Source: Acuticoccus sediminis (GTDB lineage: Bacteria > Pseudomonadota > Alphaproteobacteria > Rhizobiales > Amorphaceae). Taken from it: a stretch of DNA of 64,000 nt. Under the pieces are notes generated by a model. That model was not told the origin of the DNA. It saw nothing but the letters and a program-made list of their open reading frames with translations, and searched no databases. A program made the position numbers and the translations under genes. Positions 8,522-18,048 of the stretch are shown one piece after another (position 1 is the first letter of the stretch; every line of letters starts with the position of its first letter). The stretch is taken from NCBI RefSeq assembly GCF_003258595.1, contig NZ_QHHQ01000004.1:186001-250000 (forward strand). Reading direction: 5' to 3'.

Positions 8522-10426
8522 CTACTTGAAGCTCTCCTCGCGTTCGCGAACGGAGAGCTCGCGCGGCTGGGCGAGCGATTCGGGCGGCGGGACCTCGGCC
8601 TGCTGGCTCTGGCGCGCCCACATCTCGGCGTAGAGGCCGTTCATCGCCATCAGCGAGCCGTGCGTCCCCCGCTCGACGATGCGGCCGGCCTCCAGCACGA
8701 TGATCTGGTCCGCCTTCACCACGGTCGACAGGCGGTGCGCGATCATCAGCGTGGTCCGTCCGGTCGAGACCTCGTCGAGCGCGGACTGGATGTCCTCCTC
8801 GGTCCGGGTGTCGAGTGCGGACGTCGCCTCGTCGAGGATGAGGACCGGCGGGGCCTTCAGGATGGTGCGGGCGATGGCGACGCGCTGCTTCTCGCCGCCC
8901 GACAGCTTCAGCCCGCGCTCGCCGACCTCGGTGTCGAACCCCTGCGGCAGGGCGCGGATGAAGTCGCCGATCTGCGCCATCTCCGCCGCGCGCTCCACCT
9001 CCTCCCGGCTCGCCGACGGGCGGCCGTAGGCGATGTTGTAGGCGATGGTGTCGTTGAAGAGCACGGTGTCCTGCGGGACGATGCCGATCTCGCGGCGCAG
9101 CGAGACCTGCGTGACGTCGCGGATGTCCTGCCCGTCGATGGTGATGGCCCCGCCGGCGACGTCGTAGAAGCGGTAGAGAAGACGCGAGATCGTCGACTTC
9201 CCGGCTCCGGAGGGGCCGACGATCGCCAGCGTGTGCCCCGCGGGCACATCGAACGAGATCCCGTGCAGGATGGGCCGCTCGGGATCGTAGTGGAAGCGGA
9301 CGTCCTCGAAGCGGACGGTGCCGCCGGCGACCGCGATGGGGCTCGCGTCCGGCCGGTCGACCACTTCCTGCGGAATGTTGAGGACGGCGAACATGTCCTC
9401 GACGTCCGCCAGCGCCAGCTTGATCTCGCGGTAGACGAAGCCGATGAAGTTCAGCGGGATGGAGAGCTGCATGAGCAGCGCGTTCACCATCACGAAATCA
9501 CCGATGGTCTGCTCGCCTGCCATGACCGCGCGGGCGGACATGATCATCAGTACCATCATGCCGATCGTGAAGATCACCGTCTGGCCCATGTTGAGCCAGG
9601 CGAGCGAGGTCCAGGTGCGGACCGCCGCGTCCTCGTAGCTCGCCATCGAGCGGTCGAAGCGGTCGGTCTCCATCGTCTCGTTGTTGAAGTACTTGACCGT
9701 CTCGTAGTTGATCAGACTGTCGATCGCCTTGGAGTTGGCGTCGGTGTCCGAGTCGTTCATGTCGCGGCGGATGGAGATGCGCCACTGCGAGGCGATGACG
9801 GTGAACCAGACGTAGAGGATCACCATCACGACGATCACGCCGAGGTAGGACAGCGAGAACTGGTAGGCGATGACGGCCGCCATCAGCGCGAACTCGAGGA
9901 TGGTCGGGATCGCGTTGAGGATGGTGAAGCGCACCAGCGTCTCGATGCCCTTGACGCCGCGCTCGATGACGCGCGAGAGGCCGCCGGTGCGCCGCTGCAG
10001 GTGGTAGCGCAGCGACAGGGCGTGCAGGTGCATGAACGTCTGCCGGGCGAGCTGGCGCACCGCGTGCTGGCCGACCCGCGCGAACAGCGCGTCGCGGAGC
10101 TGGTTGAAGCCCATGCTGAGGATGCGCCCCACGCCGTAGGCGATCACCAGCATGATCGGCCCGACCACGAACGCGGGCAGGTTCCAGCCCGGCGTGTCCG
10201 CGATGCGCTCGCTGGCGGCGACGCCGAACTCGTTGGCGGTGAGCGCGTCCGTCGCCCACTTGTAGGTGTAGGGGATGAGGACGGTGACGATCTTGGCGAC
10301 GACGAGCGCCAGGATGGCGATGCCGACGCGAAACTTCAGGTCGGGGCGGTCGCTGGGCCACATGTAGGGCCAAAGGCCCCTCAAGGCGCCCAGCATCTCG
10401 CCGCGATCGGCCGAAACGGGGTTCAC
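8522..10426 (-). CDS. Atm1/HMT1-type ABC exporter (half transporter)
   Basis: A 634-aa homodimeric ABC half exporter. The N-terminal half (about residues 1-330) is a six-helix type I exporter domain. The C-terminal half is an ATPase with Walker A GPSGAGKST, signature LSGGEKQRVAIART, Walker B LILDEATSALD and the H-loop AHRLST. The N-terminal YTYKWATDAL segment and the NYETVKYFNNE signature are hallmarks of the Atm1/ABCB7 branch, whose bacterial members export glutathione-linked compounds including metal conjugates. The start is GTG; an ATG at residue 11 is an alternative. It sits alone with no metal regulator beside it. Substrate assignment beyond the subfamily is inference. Confidence 0.9.
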   Translation of the reverse strand: MNPVSADRGEMLGALRGLWPYMWPSDRPDLKFRVGIAILALVVAKIVTVLIPYTYKWATDALTANEFGVAASERIADTPGWNLPAFVVGPIMLVIAYGVGRILSMGFNQLRDALFARVGQHAVRQLARQTFMHLHALSLRYHLQRRTGGLSRVIERGVKGIETLVRFTILNAIPTILEFALMAAVIAYQFSLSYLGVIVVMVILYVWFTVIASQWRISIRRDMNDSDTDANSKAIDSLINYETVKYFNNETMETDRFDRSMASYEDAAVRTWTSLAWLNMGQTVIFTIGMMVLMIMSARAVMAGEQTIGDFVMVNALLMQLSIPLNFIGFVYREIKLALADVEDMFAVLNIPQEVVDRPDASPIAVAGGTVRFEDVRFHYDPERPILHGISFDVPAGHTLAIVGPSGAGKSTISRLLYRFYDVAGGAITIDGQDIRDVTQVSLRREIGIVPQDTVLFNDTIAYNIAYGRPSASREEVERAAEMAQIGDFIRALPQGFDTEVGERGLKLSGGEKQRVAIARTILKAPPVLILDEATSALDTRTEEDIQSALDEVSTGRTTLMIAHRLSTVVKADQIIVLEAGRIVERGTHGSLMAMNGLYAEMWARQSQQAEVPPPESLAQPRELSVREREESFK

Positions 10427-10750
10427 AGGCTGTCTCGCTTAGCGGGAGTTGGTGGGCAGAACTTAGAATGCATCTCAATCCAGATAGGGCATTTCGACCC
10501 GATCCGTGAGCGTTCATCCGCGGCCGGCAGCCTTGCCGGCGCCGCCGGGCGGCGGTTGTCGCCTCTGGATCACTGATCCTGCGGCGATGGGGCGTGGCGG
10601 GCCGCGCGGGGCTTCGGTGCGGCGGGCACGGGCCAGCGGGCGTCCGGGCCTCCGGCAGGCATCATGGCGGCGAAGGGCGGCCCGGTCCGGCACACCGGGA
10701 GGCCGGTGCCGGCGGTGCTATGGGGGCGCCGCGACGGGCGCCCCCGGCGA
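10427..10750. other. Intergenic region, no gene seen
   Basis: This 324-bp stretch separates two minus-strand genes. The part nearest the ABC gene is less GC-rich and probably carries its promoter. A stem-loop GGGGGCGCC/GGCGCCCCC at 10722-10745 lies just after the prfC stop and is a candidate prfC terminator. Short open frames here lack ribosome sites. Confidence 0.5.
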
Positions 10751-12361
10751 TCAGTGCATTTCCTTGATTTCGACGAAGCGAATGTCCGGGTTCTTCTCGC
10801 GCGTGTAGTTCAGCTCCCAGGCGTTGCGGGCGAGGTAGACGGGATCGCCGTCCACGTCGTCGGCCACCACGGACTTGTTGACGTCCACGAACGCCTTGAC
10901 GAGCTTGGGGTCACCGGCGAGCCAGCGGGCGGTCGCGAACGGCGCCGGCTCGAACTCGATCTTGACCTTGTACTCGGCCTCCACGCGCGAGGCCATGACG
11001 TCGAGCTGCAGGGCGCCGACGACGCCGACGATGTGGTCGCCGCCGAGGTGCGTGCGGAACACCTGGGCGAGCCCCTCCTCCGAGAGGTCCTGCAATGCGC
11101 GGCGCATCTGCTTGGTCTTCATCGGGTCGCCGAGGCGCACGCGGCGCAGGATTTCCGGGGCGAAGCGCGGCAGGCCGGTGAAGCGCAGATCGCCCTTCTC
11201 GGCCAGCGTGTCGCCCACCCGCAGCGCGCCGTGGTTCGGGATGCCGATGATGTCGCCGGCCCACGCCTCCTCGGCGAGCTCGCGCTCCTCGGCGAGGAAG
11301 AAGATCGGCGCGGTCACGGCGAGCGACTTGCCGGTCCCGACCTGGTTGAGCTTCATCCCGCGCGAGAACCGGCCGGAGCAGATGCGCGCGAAGGCGATGC
11401 GGTCGCGGTGGTTCGGGTCCATGTTCGCCTGGACCTTGAAGATCAGCGCCGAGACCTCGTCGCGGTTGGGATCGACCGCGACGTCGCCGGCCGGCTGCGG
11501 CCGGGGCGGCGGCGCCCAGGCGCTGAGGCCGTCGAGCAGGTCGGCGACGCAGAAGTCACGCAGCGCCGAGCCGAAGAAGACCGGCGAGAGGTGGCCCTCC
11601 CGGTAGGCCTCCATGTCGACCTTCGGCATCGCCTCGGCGACGAGTTCGGCCTGGCCGCGGAACTCCGCCAGGACGTCCGGCTTCACCGCGGCGTCGAGCT
11701 TCGGGTCGTCGAGGCCGGTGAGCCGCTCGGTCGTGCCGAACTTGGTCGACCCGTCGCCGGCGAGCTTGTGCCAGTCGTGGGTGTTGAGGTTGTAGACGCC
11801 GTGGAACTGGCCGCCCATGCCGATCGGCCACGTGACCGGCGACAGCTCGAGCGCGAGCTTGTCGGCGATCTGGTCCATCAGCTCGAACGGGTCCATGCCC
11901 TCCCGGTCCACCTTGTTGATGAAGGTGATGATCGGGATGTCGCGCAGCCGGCACACCTCGAAGAGCTTGAGGGTCTGCGCCTCGATGCCCTTCGCGGCGT
12001 CGACGACCATGACGGCGGAGTCGACGGCGGTCAGCGTACGGTAGGTGTCTTCGGAGAAATCCTCGTGGCCGGGCGTGTCGAGGAGGTTGAAGACGATGCC
12101 GTTGCGCTCGAACATCATGACCGAGGACGACACCGAGATGCCGCGCTTCTTCTCGATCTCCATCCAGTCCGAGCGGGTACGGCGGCGCTCGCCGCGGGCG
12201 GCGACTTCGCCGGCGAGGTGGATCGCGCCGCCGAACAGCAGGAGCTTTTCGGTGAGCGTCGTCTTGCCGGCGTCCGGGTGCGAGATGATCGCAAACGTAC
12301 GCCGGCGCGCGATCTGCGGCTTCAGCTGAGCTTCTGCGGGAAAGTCGGCGAGCGTGTTCAT
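10751..12361 (-). CDS. prfC: Peptide chain release factor 3
   Basis: RF3 is the class II release-factor GTPase that recycles RF1/RF2 from the ribosome after termination. The 536-aa length is typical. The GTPase motifs are G1 SHPDAGKTT, switch-II G3 DTPGHEDF and G4 NKVD. The RF3-type sequence (RRTFAIISHPDAGKTTLTEK at the N terminus, DWMEIEKKRGISVSSSV at switch I) separates it from EF-G and LepA. It is monocistronic, with a stem-loop after the stop. Confidence 0.96.
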   Translation of the reverse strand: MNTLADFPAEAQLKPQIARRRTFAIISHPDAGKTTLTEKLLLFGGAIHLAGEVAARGERRRTRSDWMEIEKKRGISVSSSVMMFERNGIVFNLLDTPGHEDFSEDTYRTLTAVDSAVMVVDAAKGIEAQTLKLFEVCRLRDIPIITFINKVDREGMDPFELMDQIADKLALELSPVTWPIGMGGQFHGVYNLNTHDWHKLAGDGSTKFGTTERLTGLDDPKLDAAVKPDVLAEFRGQAELVAEAMPKVDMEAYREGHLSPVFFGSALRDFCVADLLDGLSAWAPPPRPQPAGDVAVDPNRDEVSALIFKVQANMDPNHRDRIAFARICSGRFSRGMKLNQVGTGKSLAVTAPIFFLAEERELAEEAWAGDIIGIPNHGALRVGDTLAEKGDLRFTGLPRFAPEILRRVRLGDPMKTKQMRRALQDLSEEGLAQVFRTHLGGDHIVGVVGALQLDVMASRVEAEYKVKIEFEPAPFATARWLAGDPKLVKAFVDVNKSVVADDVDGDPVYLARNAWELNYTREKNPDIRFVEIKEMH

Positions 12362-12508
12362 GGCCGGGATGTAGAGGTTTCCCCGACCGCCGGCAACGTC
12401 TCCGCGCGGGGTTCAGCGACGCGCGCGGCAGGGATATTGCGTTTTACTCGGCAGACCCCAGTCCCGGCCGGATCGGTGCCGGCGGGGGTGTGCCCCGCCT
12501 CGCGTCAT

Positions 12509-12530
12509 GCGTGTCCCGGCCCGGACACGC
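12509..12530. terminator. Stem-loop after the acyltransferase gene
   Basis: GCGTGTCC pairs with GGACACGC around a 6-nt loop, 7 bp beyond the stop of the minus-strand acyltransferase gene. No T run is visible, so intrinsic activity is uncertain. Confidence 0.4.
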
Positions 12531-12537
12531 CGCCCGC

Positions 12538-13515
12538 TCACGCATGGCGCGTGGCGTTGGCGCCGTAATAGTTGATGTAGCGGTGAGAGATGCCGGAGAC
12601 CGGGAGGACGATCATCACGTCCGTGGTGCCGAACTGGTGGTCGACGACGGCGCCGTCCGCCACGTAGGCGCCGAGGCGAAGATAGCCCTTGATGAGCGGC
12701 GGCAGCGCCCGCAGCGCCGTCTTCATGTCGATCTCTTCCACCGGCAGGCGGTTCATGTCGACATGGCGCGCCTCGAGGGCGCGGACCCGCCACTCCTCCG
12801 GCGCGAGATGGTGGTGGTAGAGGTAGGAGAGCGCCACCTTCAGCTCGTCCGGGTTGGTGCCGGAGAGCGAGGCGCAGCCGAACAGGACGTCGACGTTGTG
12901 GCGCAGGGTGTAGGACCAGGCGCCGTGCCACAGGAGCTCGACGGTGCGCTTGTCCCGGTAGGGCTTCAGCACGCAGGAGCGGCCGAGCTCCAGGAAGTTG
13001 AGCCCCGGGTGACGCTCCAGCATCGGCGCGAGGTTGAACTCGGACTTGGAGTAGAAGCCGCCGTTGTGCTCGGCGATCTCCTGCCGCAGCAGGCGGTAGG
13101 TGCCGACGATGCGGGGCTTGGCCTTGCGGAAGCGTCGCGTGGCGACGTTGTGGTCGAGCACCAGAAGGTGATCGCACAGGGAGTCGAACTGGTCCCGGTC
13201 CCGCCGGGTGGCCATGGTGAAGGGATCGGCCTGCGCGGCCATCTCCTCGTAGAAGACTTCGTAGCGCACCTGCTGGGCGCGGCGGACCTCGCCCATCGTC
13301 CGCGCGAGGCGCACTTCGAGGGTGCCGAGCTGCCCGAAGGTCGGTGTCGAGCGGTCGAGGGGAGCGATGCGCATTCCGGGAAGTCGTGGTTTTCCACCCG
13401 TCGTTGCCGGATAGACGATGCGGCCCTGAGGGACGAAGCGACGGACCACGGGCGGCAGGGATTTCAGCCTGGCAACCCTGCGGCGGCGACGGTCTTGGTA
13501 AGGTTCGAGTGTCAC
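12538..13515 (-). CDS. GNAT-type N-acyltransferase, OlsB-like (lyso-ornithine lipid synthesis)
   Basis: A 325-aa member of the GNAT acyltransferase branch containing OlsB (L-ornithine N-alpha-acyltransferase), which acylates ornithine with a 3-hydroxyacyl-ACP to make lyso-ornithine lipid. Seen: the LARTMGEVRRAQQVRYEVFY entry helix, IVGTYRLLR, the ELGRSCVL strand and the YINYYGAN end. An N-terminal basic extension of about 55 residues precedes the domain. The partner OlsA O-acyltransferase is not in the window, so product assignment is by family only. 'Hemolysin-like' GNATs of unknown product belong to the same family. Next gene upstream is divergent yifB. Confidence 0.8.
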   Translation of the reverse strand: MTLEPYQDRRRRRVARLKSLPPVVRRFVPQGRIVYPATTGGKPRLPGMRIAPLDRSTPTFGQLGTLEVRLARTMGEVRRAQQVRYEVFYEEMAAQADPFTMATRRDRDQFDSLCDHLLVLDHNVATRRFRKAKPRIVGTYRLLRQEIAEHNGGFYSKSEFNLAPMLERHPGLNFLELGRSCVLKPYRDKRTVELLWHGAWSYTLRHNVDVLFGCASLSGTNPDELKVALSYLYHHHLAPEEWRVRALEARHVDMNRLPVEEIDMKTALRALPPLIKGYLRLGAYVADGAVVDHQFGTTDVMIVLPVSGISHRYINYYGANATRHA

Positions 13516-13795
13516 GTCACCCGTTCCTCAGCGGACGCTGAGCGTCATTCATCGACTTAGGTTCCCTCCCCGTTCGCCGCGGTCATGACCGGCGGCGGAC
13601 TGAGATGACGTTATTGGTAGCCATCAGCCGACGCAACGGCACCGGGCCGTGTGGCGGTCGCCTTGTGACAAACGTGTTGTCGCATTCACGCAGATTCAAC
13701 GCGCAAATGAAATGGCACGACCGCACACGCGGCGAAAATCACCCCTGGATTGCAGAATGCCCTTGGATCATGCTATCTGAGATTGATATTTCGGA

Positions 13796-15310
13796 TTGTC
13801 CGCAATCGTGCAGAGCCGTGTCACAACCATCGCCTTCCGCGGGATCGACGCCGTGCCGGTGGACGTGGAGGTGCAGGTCGTCTCCGGCTCCGTCGGCTTC
13901 ATGATCGTCGGGCTGGGGGACAAGGCCGTGGCCGAGAGCCGGGAGCGCGTGCGGGCGGCGCTCGCCTCGTCCGGCCTGTCGCTGCCGCCCCGGCGGATCA
14001 CGGTCAACCTCGCCCCGGCGGACCTGCCGAAGGCCGGCAGCCACTACGACCTGCCGATCGCCCTGGCGCTGATGGTCGCACTCGGCGTGTTGCCGCAGGA
14101 GGCGGTGGACGACTGCGTCATCCTCGGCGAACTGGGTCTCGACGGGCGGATCGTCGGCGTCGCGGGCGTCCTTCCCGCCGCCGTCAGCGCCAACGGGCTG
14201 GGAAAGAGCCTCATCTGCCCCGCCGCCGACGGGTGCGAGGCGGCTTGGGCGTCGGCCGACATGCCGATCACCGCGCCCGCCAGCCTCGCCGCCTTCCTCA
14301 ACCACGTCGCGGGCCGGCAGGCCCTCTCCCGCCCCGCCCCGGAGATGCGACGCACCGACCCGTTCGTCGCCGACCTCGCCGAGGTGAAGGGCCAGGAGAG
14401 CGCAAAGCGCGCGCTGGAGATCGCCGCAGCCGGCGGGCACAACCTCCTCATGGTCGGCCCCCCCGGCTCCGGAAAGTCGATGCTGGCGGAGCGGATGCCC
14501 TCGATCCTGCCGCCCATGGCGCCGGAAACCCTCCTCGAGAGCGCGATGATCCGCTCCGTCGCGGGCGATCTCGCCGGCGGGCGGCTCGAGCTCGCCCCGC
14601 CCTATCGCGCGCCGCACCACTCGGCGTCGATGGCCGCGCTCATCGGCGGCGGCCCCAAGGGGCGGCCGGGCGAGATCTCGCTGTGCCACGGCGGCGTCCT
14701 CTTCCTGGACGAGCTGCCGGAGTTCGCGCCCAACGTCCTCGACGCCCTGCGCGAGCCGCTGGAGACGCGGCGTGCCAACATCGCCCGGGCCAACGCCCGC
14801 GTCAGCTACCCGGCACGTTTCCAGCTCCTCGCCGCGATGAACCCCTGCCGCTGCGGCCACGCGTCAGAGCCGGGGCACACCTGCAAGCGCGGTAAGGCCT
14901 GCGCGGACGACTACCAGGGGCGCATCTCCGGCCCGCTCCTCGACCGGTTCGACCTCACCATCCGCCTCTCCTCGGTGTCGCTGACGGACCTTCGCGCCCC
15001 GCCCGGCGAGCGGTCGCAGGCGGTGGCGGACCGTGTCCTCGCCGCGCGGGCCCGCCAGGCGCACCGCTTCCGGGACGAGCCGGTCGAGATCAACGCCGAG
15101 TGCAGCGGTCCGGGCATAGAGGCCGCCGCCGAGGTCGACGGCGACGCGCAGGAGCTGATCGACCGGGCGCTGTCCGAGCGCCGCCTCACCGCGCGGGCCT
15201 ACCACCGCACGCTGAAGGTCGCGCGCACCATCGCCGACCTCGCCGCGAGCCCCAACGTGCGGCGCGTCCACGCCGCCGAAGCCCTCGCCTACCGTCATGC
15301 GCTGTCCTGA
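13796..15310 (+). CDS. comM: YifB/ComM family Mg-chelatase-like AAA+ ATPase
   Basis: A 504-aa AAA+ protein. In naturally competent bacteria ComM is a hexameric helicase that promotes branch migration during integration of incoming DNA, but it is widely present in non-competent species. Domains in order: an N-terminal S5/Lon-like fold (about 1-170, SRVTTIAFRGIDAVPVDVEV), the ATPase (Walker A GPPGSGKSM, Walker B LFLDELPEF), a zinc-finger-like insert CRCGHASEPGHTC, and a C-terminal lid (RAYHRTLKVARTIADLA). The start may be TTG at 13796 or GTG at 13808, the latter closer to the family start; no strong ribosome site decides it. Confidence 0.92.
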   Translation: MSAIVQSRVTTIAFRGIDAVPVDVEVQVVSGSVGFMIVGLGDKAVAESRERVRAALASSGLSLPPRRITVNLAPADLPKAGSHYDLPIALALMVALGVLPQEAVDDCVILGELGLDGRIVGVAGVLPAAVSANGLGKSLICPAADGCEAAWASADMPITAPASLAAFLNHVAGRQALSRPAPEMRRTDPFVADLAEVKGQESAKRALEIAAAGGHNLLMVGPPGSGKSMLAERMPSILPPMAPETLLESAMIRSVAGDLAGGRLELAPPYRAPHHSASMAALIGGGPKGRPGEISLCHGGVLFLDELPEFAPNVLDALREPLETRRANIARANARVSYPARFQLLAAMNPCRCGHASEPGHTCKRGKACADDYQGRISGPLLDRFDLTIRLSSVSLTDLRAPPGERSQAVADRVLAARARQAHRFRDEPVEINAECSGPGIEAAAEVDGDAQELIDRALSERRLTARAYHRTLKVARTIADLAASPNVRRVHAAEALAYRHALS

Positions 15311-15427
15311 TCCGTCTGGCCGGTTGCAGGCTCGCAACCTCCGGCGCAACCTCCGGCGCCTGGCACATGCGCGTCATGCGTGTCATGTCCCTTGTCATCC
15401 CCCCGCGCGCGGAGGCACGTTCGCCTC

Positions 15428-16207
15428 ATGGTCCATGCGATTTTCGATCGCGCTGAAAAAGCGCAACACGCTCTGGAAGAGGCGTTCGCCGAGTCCAGCC
15501 GCGCCGTCGTCTTCACCGGTGCCGGGATCTCGACCGAGTCCGGCATTCCCGACTTCCGCTCCGCCGGCGGGATCTGGTCGCGGATGGAGCCGATCCTCTT
15601 CGACGACTTCCTCGCCTCGGAGGAGGCGCGGCTCGAGGACTGGCGGCGCCGGTTCGACATGGCCGAGCGCTTCGCCGCCGCCCGCCCCAACGGCGCGCAC
15701 GAGGCGGTGGCCCACCTCGCCCGGAACGGACCCGTCTCCCTCGTCGTCACCCAGAACATCGACGGGCTGCACACCCGCTCGGGCGTTCCGCCGGAGAAGC
15801 TGGTCGAGCTCCACGGCGCCGGCGACCATGCAACATGTCTGGAATGTGGCACGCGCCACGAAATCAGCTTTGCGCAAGATCAGATTGCGAAAACGGGCAT
15901 GTCGCCACGCTGCACCGCCTGCGGTGGGCTTCTCAAGGCGGCGATCATCTCGTTCGGGCAGCCGATGCCCGAGGACGAGCTTGAACGCGCGATGAAGGAG
16001 TCGGTGATGGCGGATCTGTTCGTGGCGACCGGAACGTCGCTGGTGGTCTACCCCGCGGCGGCGCTTCCGATGATGGCGAAAGAGGCCGGAGCGCGGCTGA
16101 TTATCTGCTCACGCGAGCCGACGGATCAGGACGATATCGCCGATCTCGTCGTGCGAACGCCGCTGGCGGAAACGTTCGGACCACTGAAACAGATGAAATT
16201 TGCTTAA
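15428..16207 (+). CDS. Sir2 family NAD-dependent protein deacylase
   Basis: A 259-aa sirtuin removing acyl groups from lysines with NAD. The motifs are GAGIS and SGIPDFRS for NAD, TQNIDGLH, the catalytic His in ELHGAG, and a zinc module CLEC...CTAC. FATGTSLVVYPAA completes the nucleotide fold. I chose ATG 15428; an in-frame upstream extension to 15380 overlaps no ribosome site. Class: the zinc spacing and catalytic region fit the prokaryotic CobB-like group, but the Ala-Tyr/Arg desuccinylase signature is not evident, so substrate acyl preference is open. Confidence 0.9.
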   Translation: MVHAIFDRAEKAQHALEEAFAESSRAVVFTGAGISTESGIPDFRSAGGIWSRMEPILFDDFLASEEARLEDWRRRFDMAERFAAARPNGAHEAVAHLARNGPVSLVVTQNIDGLHTRSGVPPEKLVELHGAGDHATCLECGTRHEISFAQDQIAKTGMSPRCTACGGLLKAAIISFGQPMPEDELERAMKESVMADLFVATGTSLVVYPAAALPMMAKEAGARLIICSREPTDQDDIADLVVRTPLAETFGPLKQMKFA

Positions 16208-16218
16208 AATCGTGTGTC

Positions 16219-16264
16219 TTAGGCGCAACAGGAATTCATAACAATGCGAAAACCTGTCGCCTAA
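16219..16264 (+). promoter_or_regulatory. Inverted repeat between sirtuin and cold-shock gene
   Basis: TTAGGCG and ACAGG on the left pair with CCTGT and CGCCTAA on the right around an A-rich loop. It starts 11 bp after the sirtuin stop and ends about 75 bp before the cold-shock protein start. It may be the sirtuin terminator or part of a structured cold-shock leader. Confidence 0.4.
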
Positions 16265-16337
16265 TCGGTGAATGAATGGTAACGTCGGATTCACGGATGC
16301 GCAGAGTGCTGACGGCAGTAGGTAAGCGACGGGTATA

Positions 16338-16937
16338 GTGGTGAGCGACAACAAGCTGGTGCGATTTATCGATCAATACTCTGTCGAGGACCGCGGTGAG
16401 CAGCCGTTCGATGGTCTCAATGACCTGACCGAAGTCTCCGGCAGTATCAAGTGGTTCGACGTTGGCAAGGGTTACGGCTTCATCGTCCCGGATGACGGTG
16501 GGGCGGACATCCTCCTCCATGTGACCTGCTTACGCCGAGATGGTTACCAGAGTGCTTACGAAGGCGCTCGTGTTGTGTGCGAAGTGGTCTCCGGGTCCAA
16601 AGGTCTCCAGGCCTTCCGGATTCTCTCGATGGACGAGTCGCAGGCGGCTCATCCGTCACAGCTTCCGCCCTCCCGCACGAACATTCAGGTCTCCCCTGAA
16701 GGTCCGGCGGAGCTGGCGCGGGTGAAGTGGTTCAACCGCTCCAAGGGCTACGGCTTCCTGACTCGCGGCGACGGAACGCCCGACATCTTCGTCCATATGG
16801 AGACGCTGCGTCGTTTCGGCGTGACAGAGCTCCGGCCGAACCAGGTCGTCAAGGTCCGCTTCGGCAACGGGCCGAAGGGTCTGATGGCGGCGGAGATCCT
16901 GCCGGAAAGCGGTCACAACGTTCCGCAGTCGCACTAA
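16338..16937 (+). CDS. Protein with two cold-shock domains
   Basis: A 199-aa single-stranded nucleic-acid-binding protein. It carries two CSDs: the first near residues 35-95 ([21 protein letters not shown]...ILLHVT) and the second near 125-190 ([21 protein letters not shown]...IFVHME). Both keep the aromatic RNP1 KGYGF and RNP2 (LLHV, FVHM) motifs. Tandem CSD proteins of this size are common in alphaproteobacteria, unlike the 70-aa CspA. Start is one of two adjacent GTG codons. The AT-richer leader with an inverted repeat hints at post-transcriptional control. The next gene follows after 13 bp. Confidence 0.92.
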   Translation: MVSDNKLVRFIDQYSVEDRGEQPFDGLNDLTEVSGSIKWFDVGKGYGFIVPDDGGADILLHVTCLRRDGYQSAYEGARVVCEVVSGSKGLQAFRILSMDESQAAHPSQLPPSRTNIQVSPEGPAELARVKWFNRSKGYGFLTRGDGTPDIFVHMETLRRFGVTELRPNQVVKVRFGNGPKGLMAAEILPESGHNVPQSH

Positions 16938-16950
16938 GGTGCGCACGCCC

Positions 16951-17433
16951 ATGCGGGCCGCGCTCCTGCTGGCCCTCGCGCTCGGCGCCGTCTCGGCGGC
17001 GCCGGTCGTGGCCGAGACGGTCACCGCGTCGCCCTCCGTCGCGGCCGATACGCTGCCGGCCAACGTGCTCGTCGCCGAAACCGCGTCGGGCCCCCACCGC
17101 TTCACCATCGAAATCGCCGACGACCCGGTCGAGCGCTCCCGCGGGCTCATGTACCGCGAGGCGATGGACCAGGACGCGGGGATGCTCTTCATCTTCGCGG
17201 ACGAGAGCGAACGCGCGTTCTGGATGAAGAACACCATCCTCCCGCTCGACATCATCTACGCCGATGCCAACGGGACCGTGGTCTCCATCGCCAAGGACAC
17301 GACCCCCTTCTCCACCGCCTCCATTCCCTCCGACGGTCCGACTCAGTACGTGCTGGAGGTCAACGCGGGCGTGGCGGACGAGATCGGCCTCGAGCCCGGC
17401 GACAAGCTCATCCACCGCCGCATCGCTCGGTAG
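16951..17433 (+). CDS. Exported DUF192 (UPF0127) family protein
   Basis: A 160-aa protein with a signal peptide (MRAALLLALALGAVSA..VVA) and one DUF192 domain. Family signatures: ERSRGLMYR, MLFIF, FWMKNTILPLDIIY, and the C-terminal YVLEVNAG..DEIGLEPGD. DUF192 proteins are small beta-rich periplasmic or archaeal cytosolic proteins without an established biochemical function. I prefer ATG 16951 over GTG 16939 because it gives the cleaner signal peptide. It may be co-transcribed with the preceding cold-shock gene. Followed by tRNA-Pro. Confidence 0.88.
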   Translation: MRAALLLALALGAVSAAPVVAETVTASPSVAADTLPANVLVAETASGPHRFTIEIADDPVERSRGLMYREAMDQDAGMLFIFADESERAFWMKNTILPLDIIYADANGTVVSIAKDTTPFSTASIPSDGPTQYVLEVNAGVADEIGLEPGDKLIHRRIAR

Positions 17434-17493
17434 AACCTGCCGCGCCGCGTTTCCGTTGCCCAAGGGCGCGATGTTCGGTAGGACGAAACAAGT

Positions 17494-17570
17494 CGGGGCA
17501 TAGCTCAGCCTGGTAGAGCACCGGTTTTGGGAACCGGGGGTCGTAAGTTCGAATCTTGCTGCCCCGACCA
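17494..17570 (+). tRNA. tRNA-Pro (TGG anticodon)
   Basis: A full cloverleaf can be drawn: acceptor CGGGGCA/TGCCCCG, D arm GCTCAGCCTGGTAGAGC, anticodon stem CCGGT/ACCGG with loop TTTGGGA (anticodon TGG), T arm with GTTCGAAT and an encoded 3' CCA. Confidence 0.97.
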
Positions 17571-17607
17571 ATCGTTTGAGCCGGCCGTAGGGCCGACCGA
17601 GGAGCGT

Positions 17608-17913
17608 ATGCGCGCACGTATCTTCAAACCGGCCCGGAATGCCATGCAGTCCGGCACCCGTGGCACCAAGACGTGGAGAATCGAGCTGGAGGGGCTCGGC
17701 GAGCCCGAGATCGAGCCGCTGATGGGCTGGACCTCCGGCACCGACACCCGCCGTCAGGTCCGTCTGGACTTCCCGACCCGCGAGGCCGCCATCGCCTACG
17801 CCGAGCGTCACGGTCTCGACTTCTGGGTCGAGGACGAGAAGCAGCACGAGGCCCGGAAGATGGCCTACTCGGACAACTTCCGCACCGACCGGTCCGCACC
17901 CTGGACTCACTGA
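17608..17913 (+). CDS. NADH dehydrogenase accessory subunit, NDUFS4-like (ETC complex I subunit)
   Basis: A 101-aa protein of the ETC_C1_NDUFS4 family, an accessory subunit of respiratory complex I found in alphaproteobacteria and mitochondria, not in E. coli. Features: RIFKPARNAMQSGTRGTKTW at the start, the GWTSGTDTRRQVRLDF core, and the FPTREAAIAYAERHGL motif. The ATG has a GAGGAG ribosome site. As in many alphaproteobacteria it lies away from the nuo operon, here between two tRNA genes. The presence of this subunit supports the taxonomic placement. Confidence 0.92.
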   Translation: MRARIFKPARNAMQSGTRGTKTWRIELEGLGEPEIEPLMGWTSGTDTRRQVRLDFPTREAAIAYAERHGLDFWVEDEKQHEARKMAYSDNFRTDRSAPWTH

Positions 17914-17971
17914 CCGTCACGCGCTGACGGTCACGCGCTGCTCCTCGCCGGTCGACCGTCGCGCACTCCCC

Positions 17972-18042
<71 letters not shown>

Positions 18043-18048
<6 letters not shown>

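Noticed and set aside
10506-10808. 100-aa frame between the Atm1-type gene and prfC
   Set aside because: Low-complexity Arg/Gly/Ala sequence with no ribosome site; it runs into the prfC 3' end in antisense.
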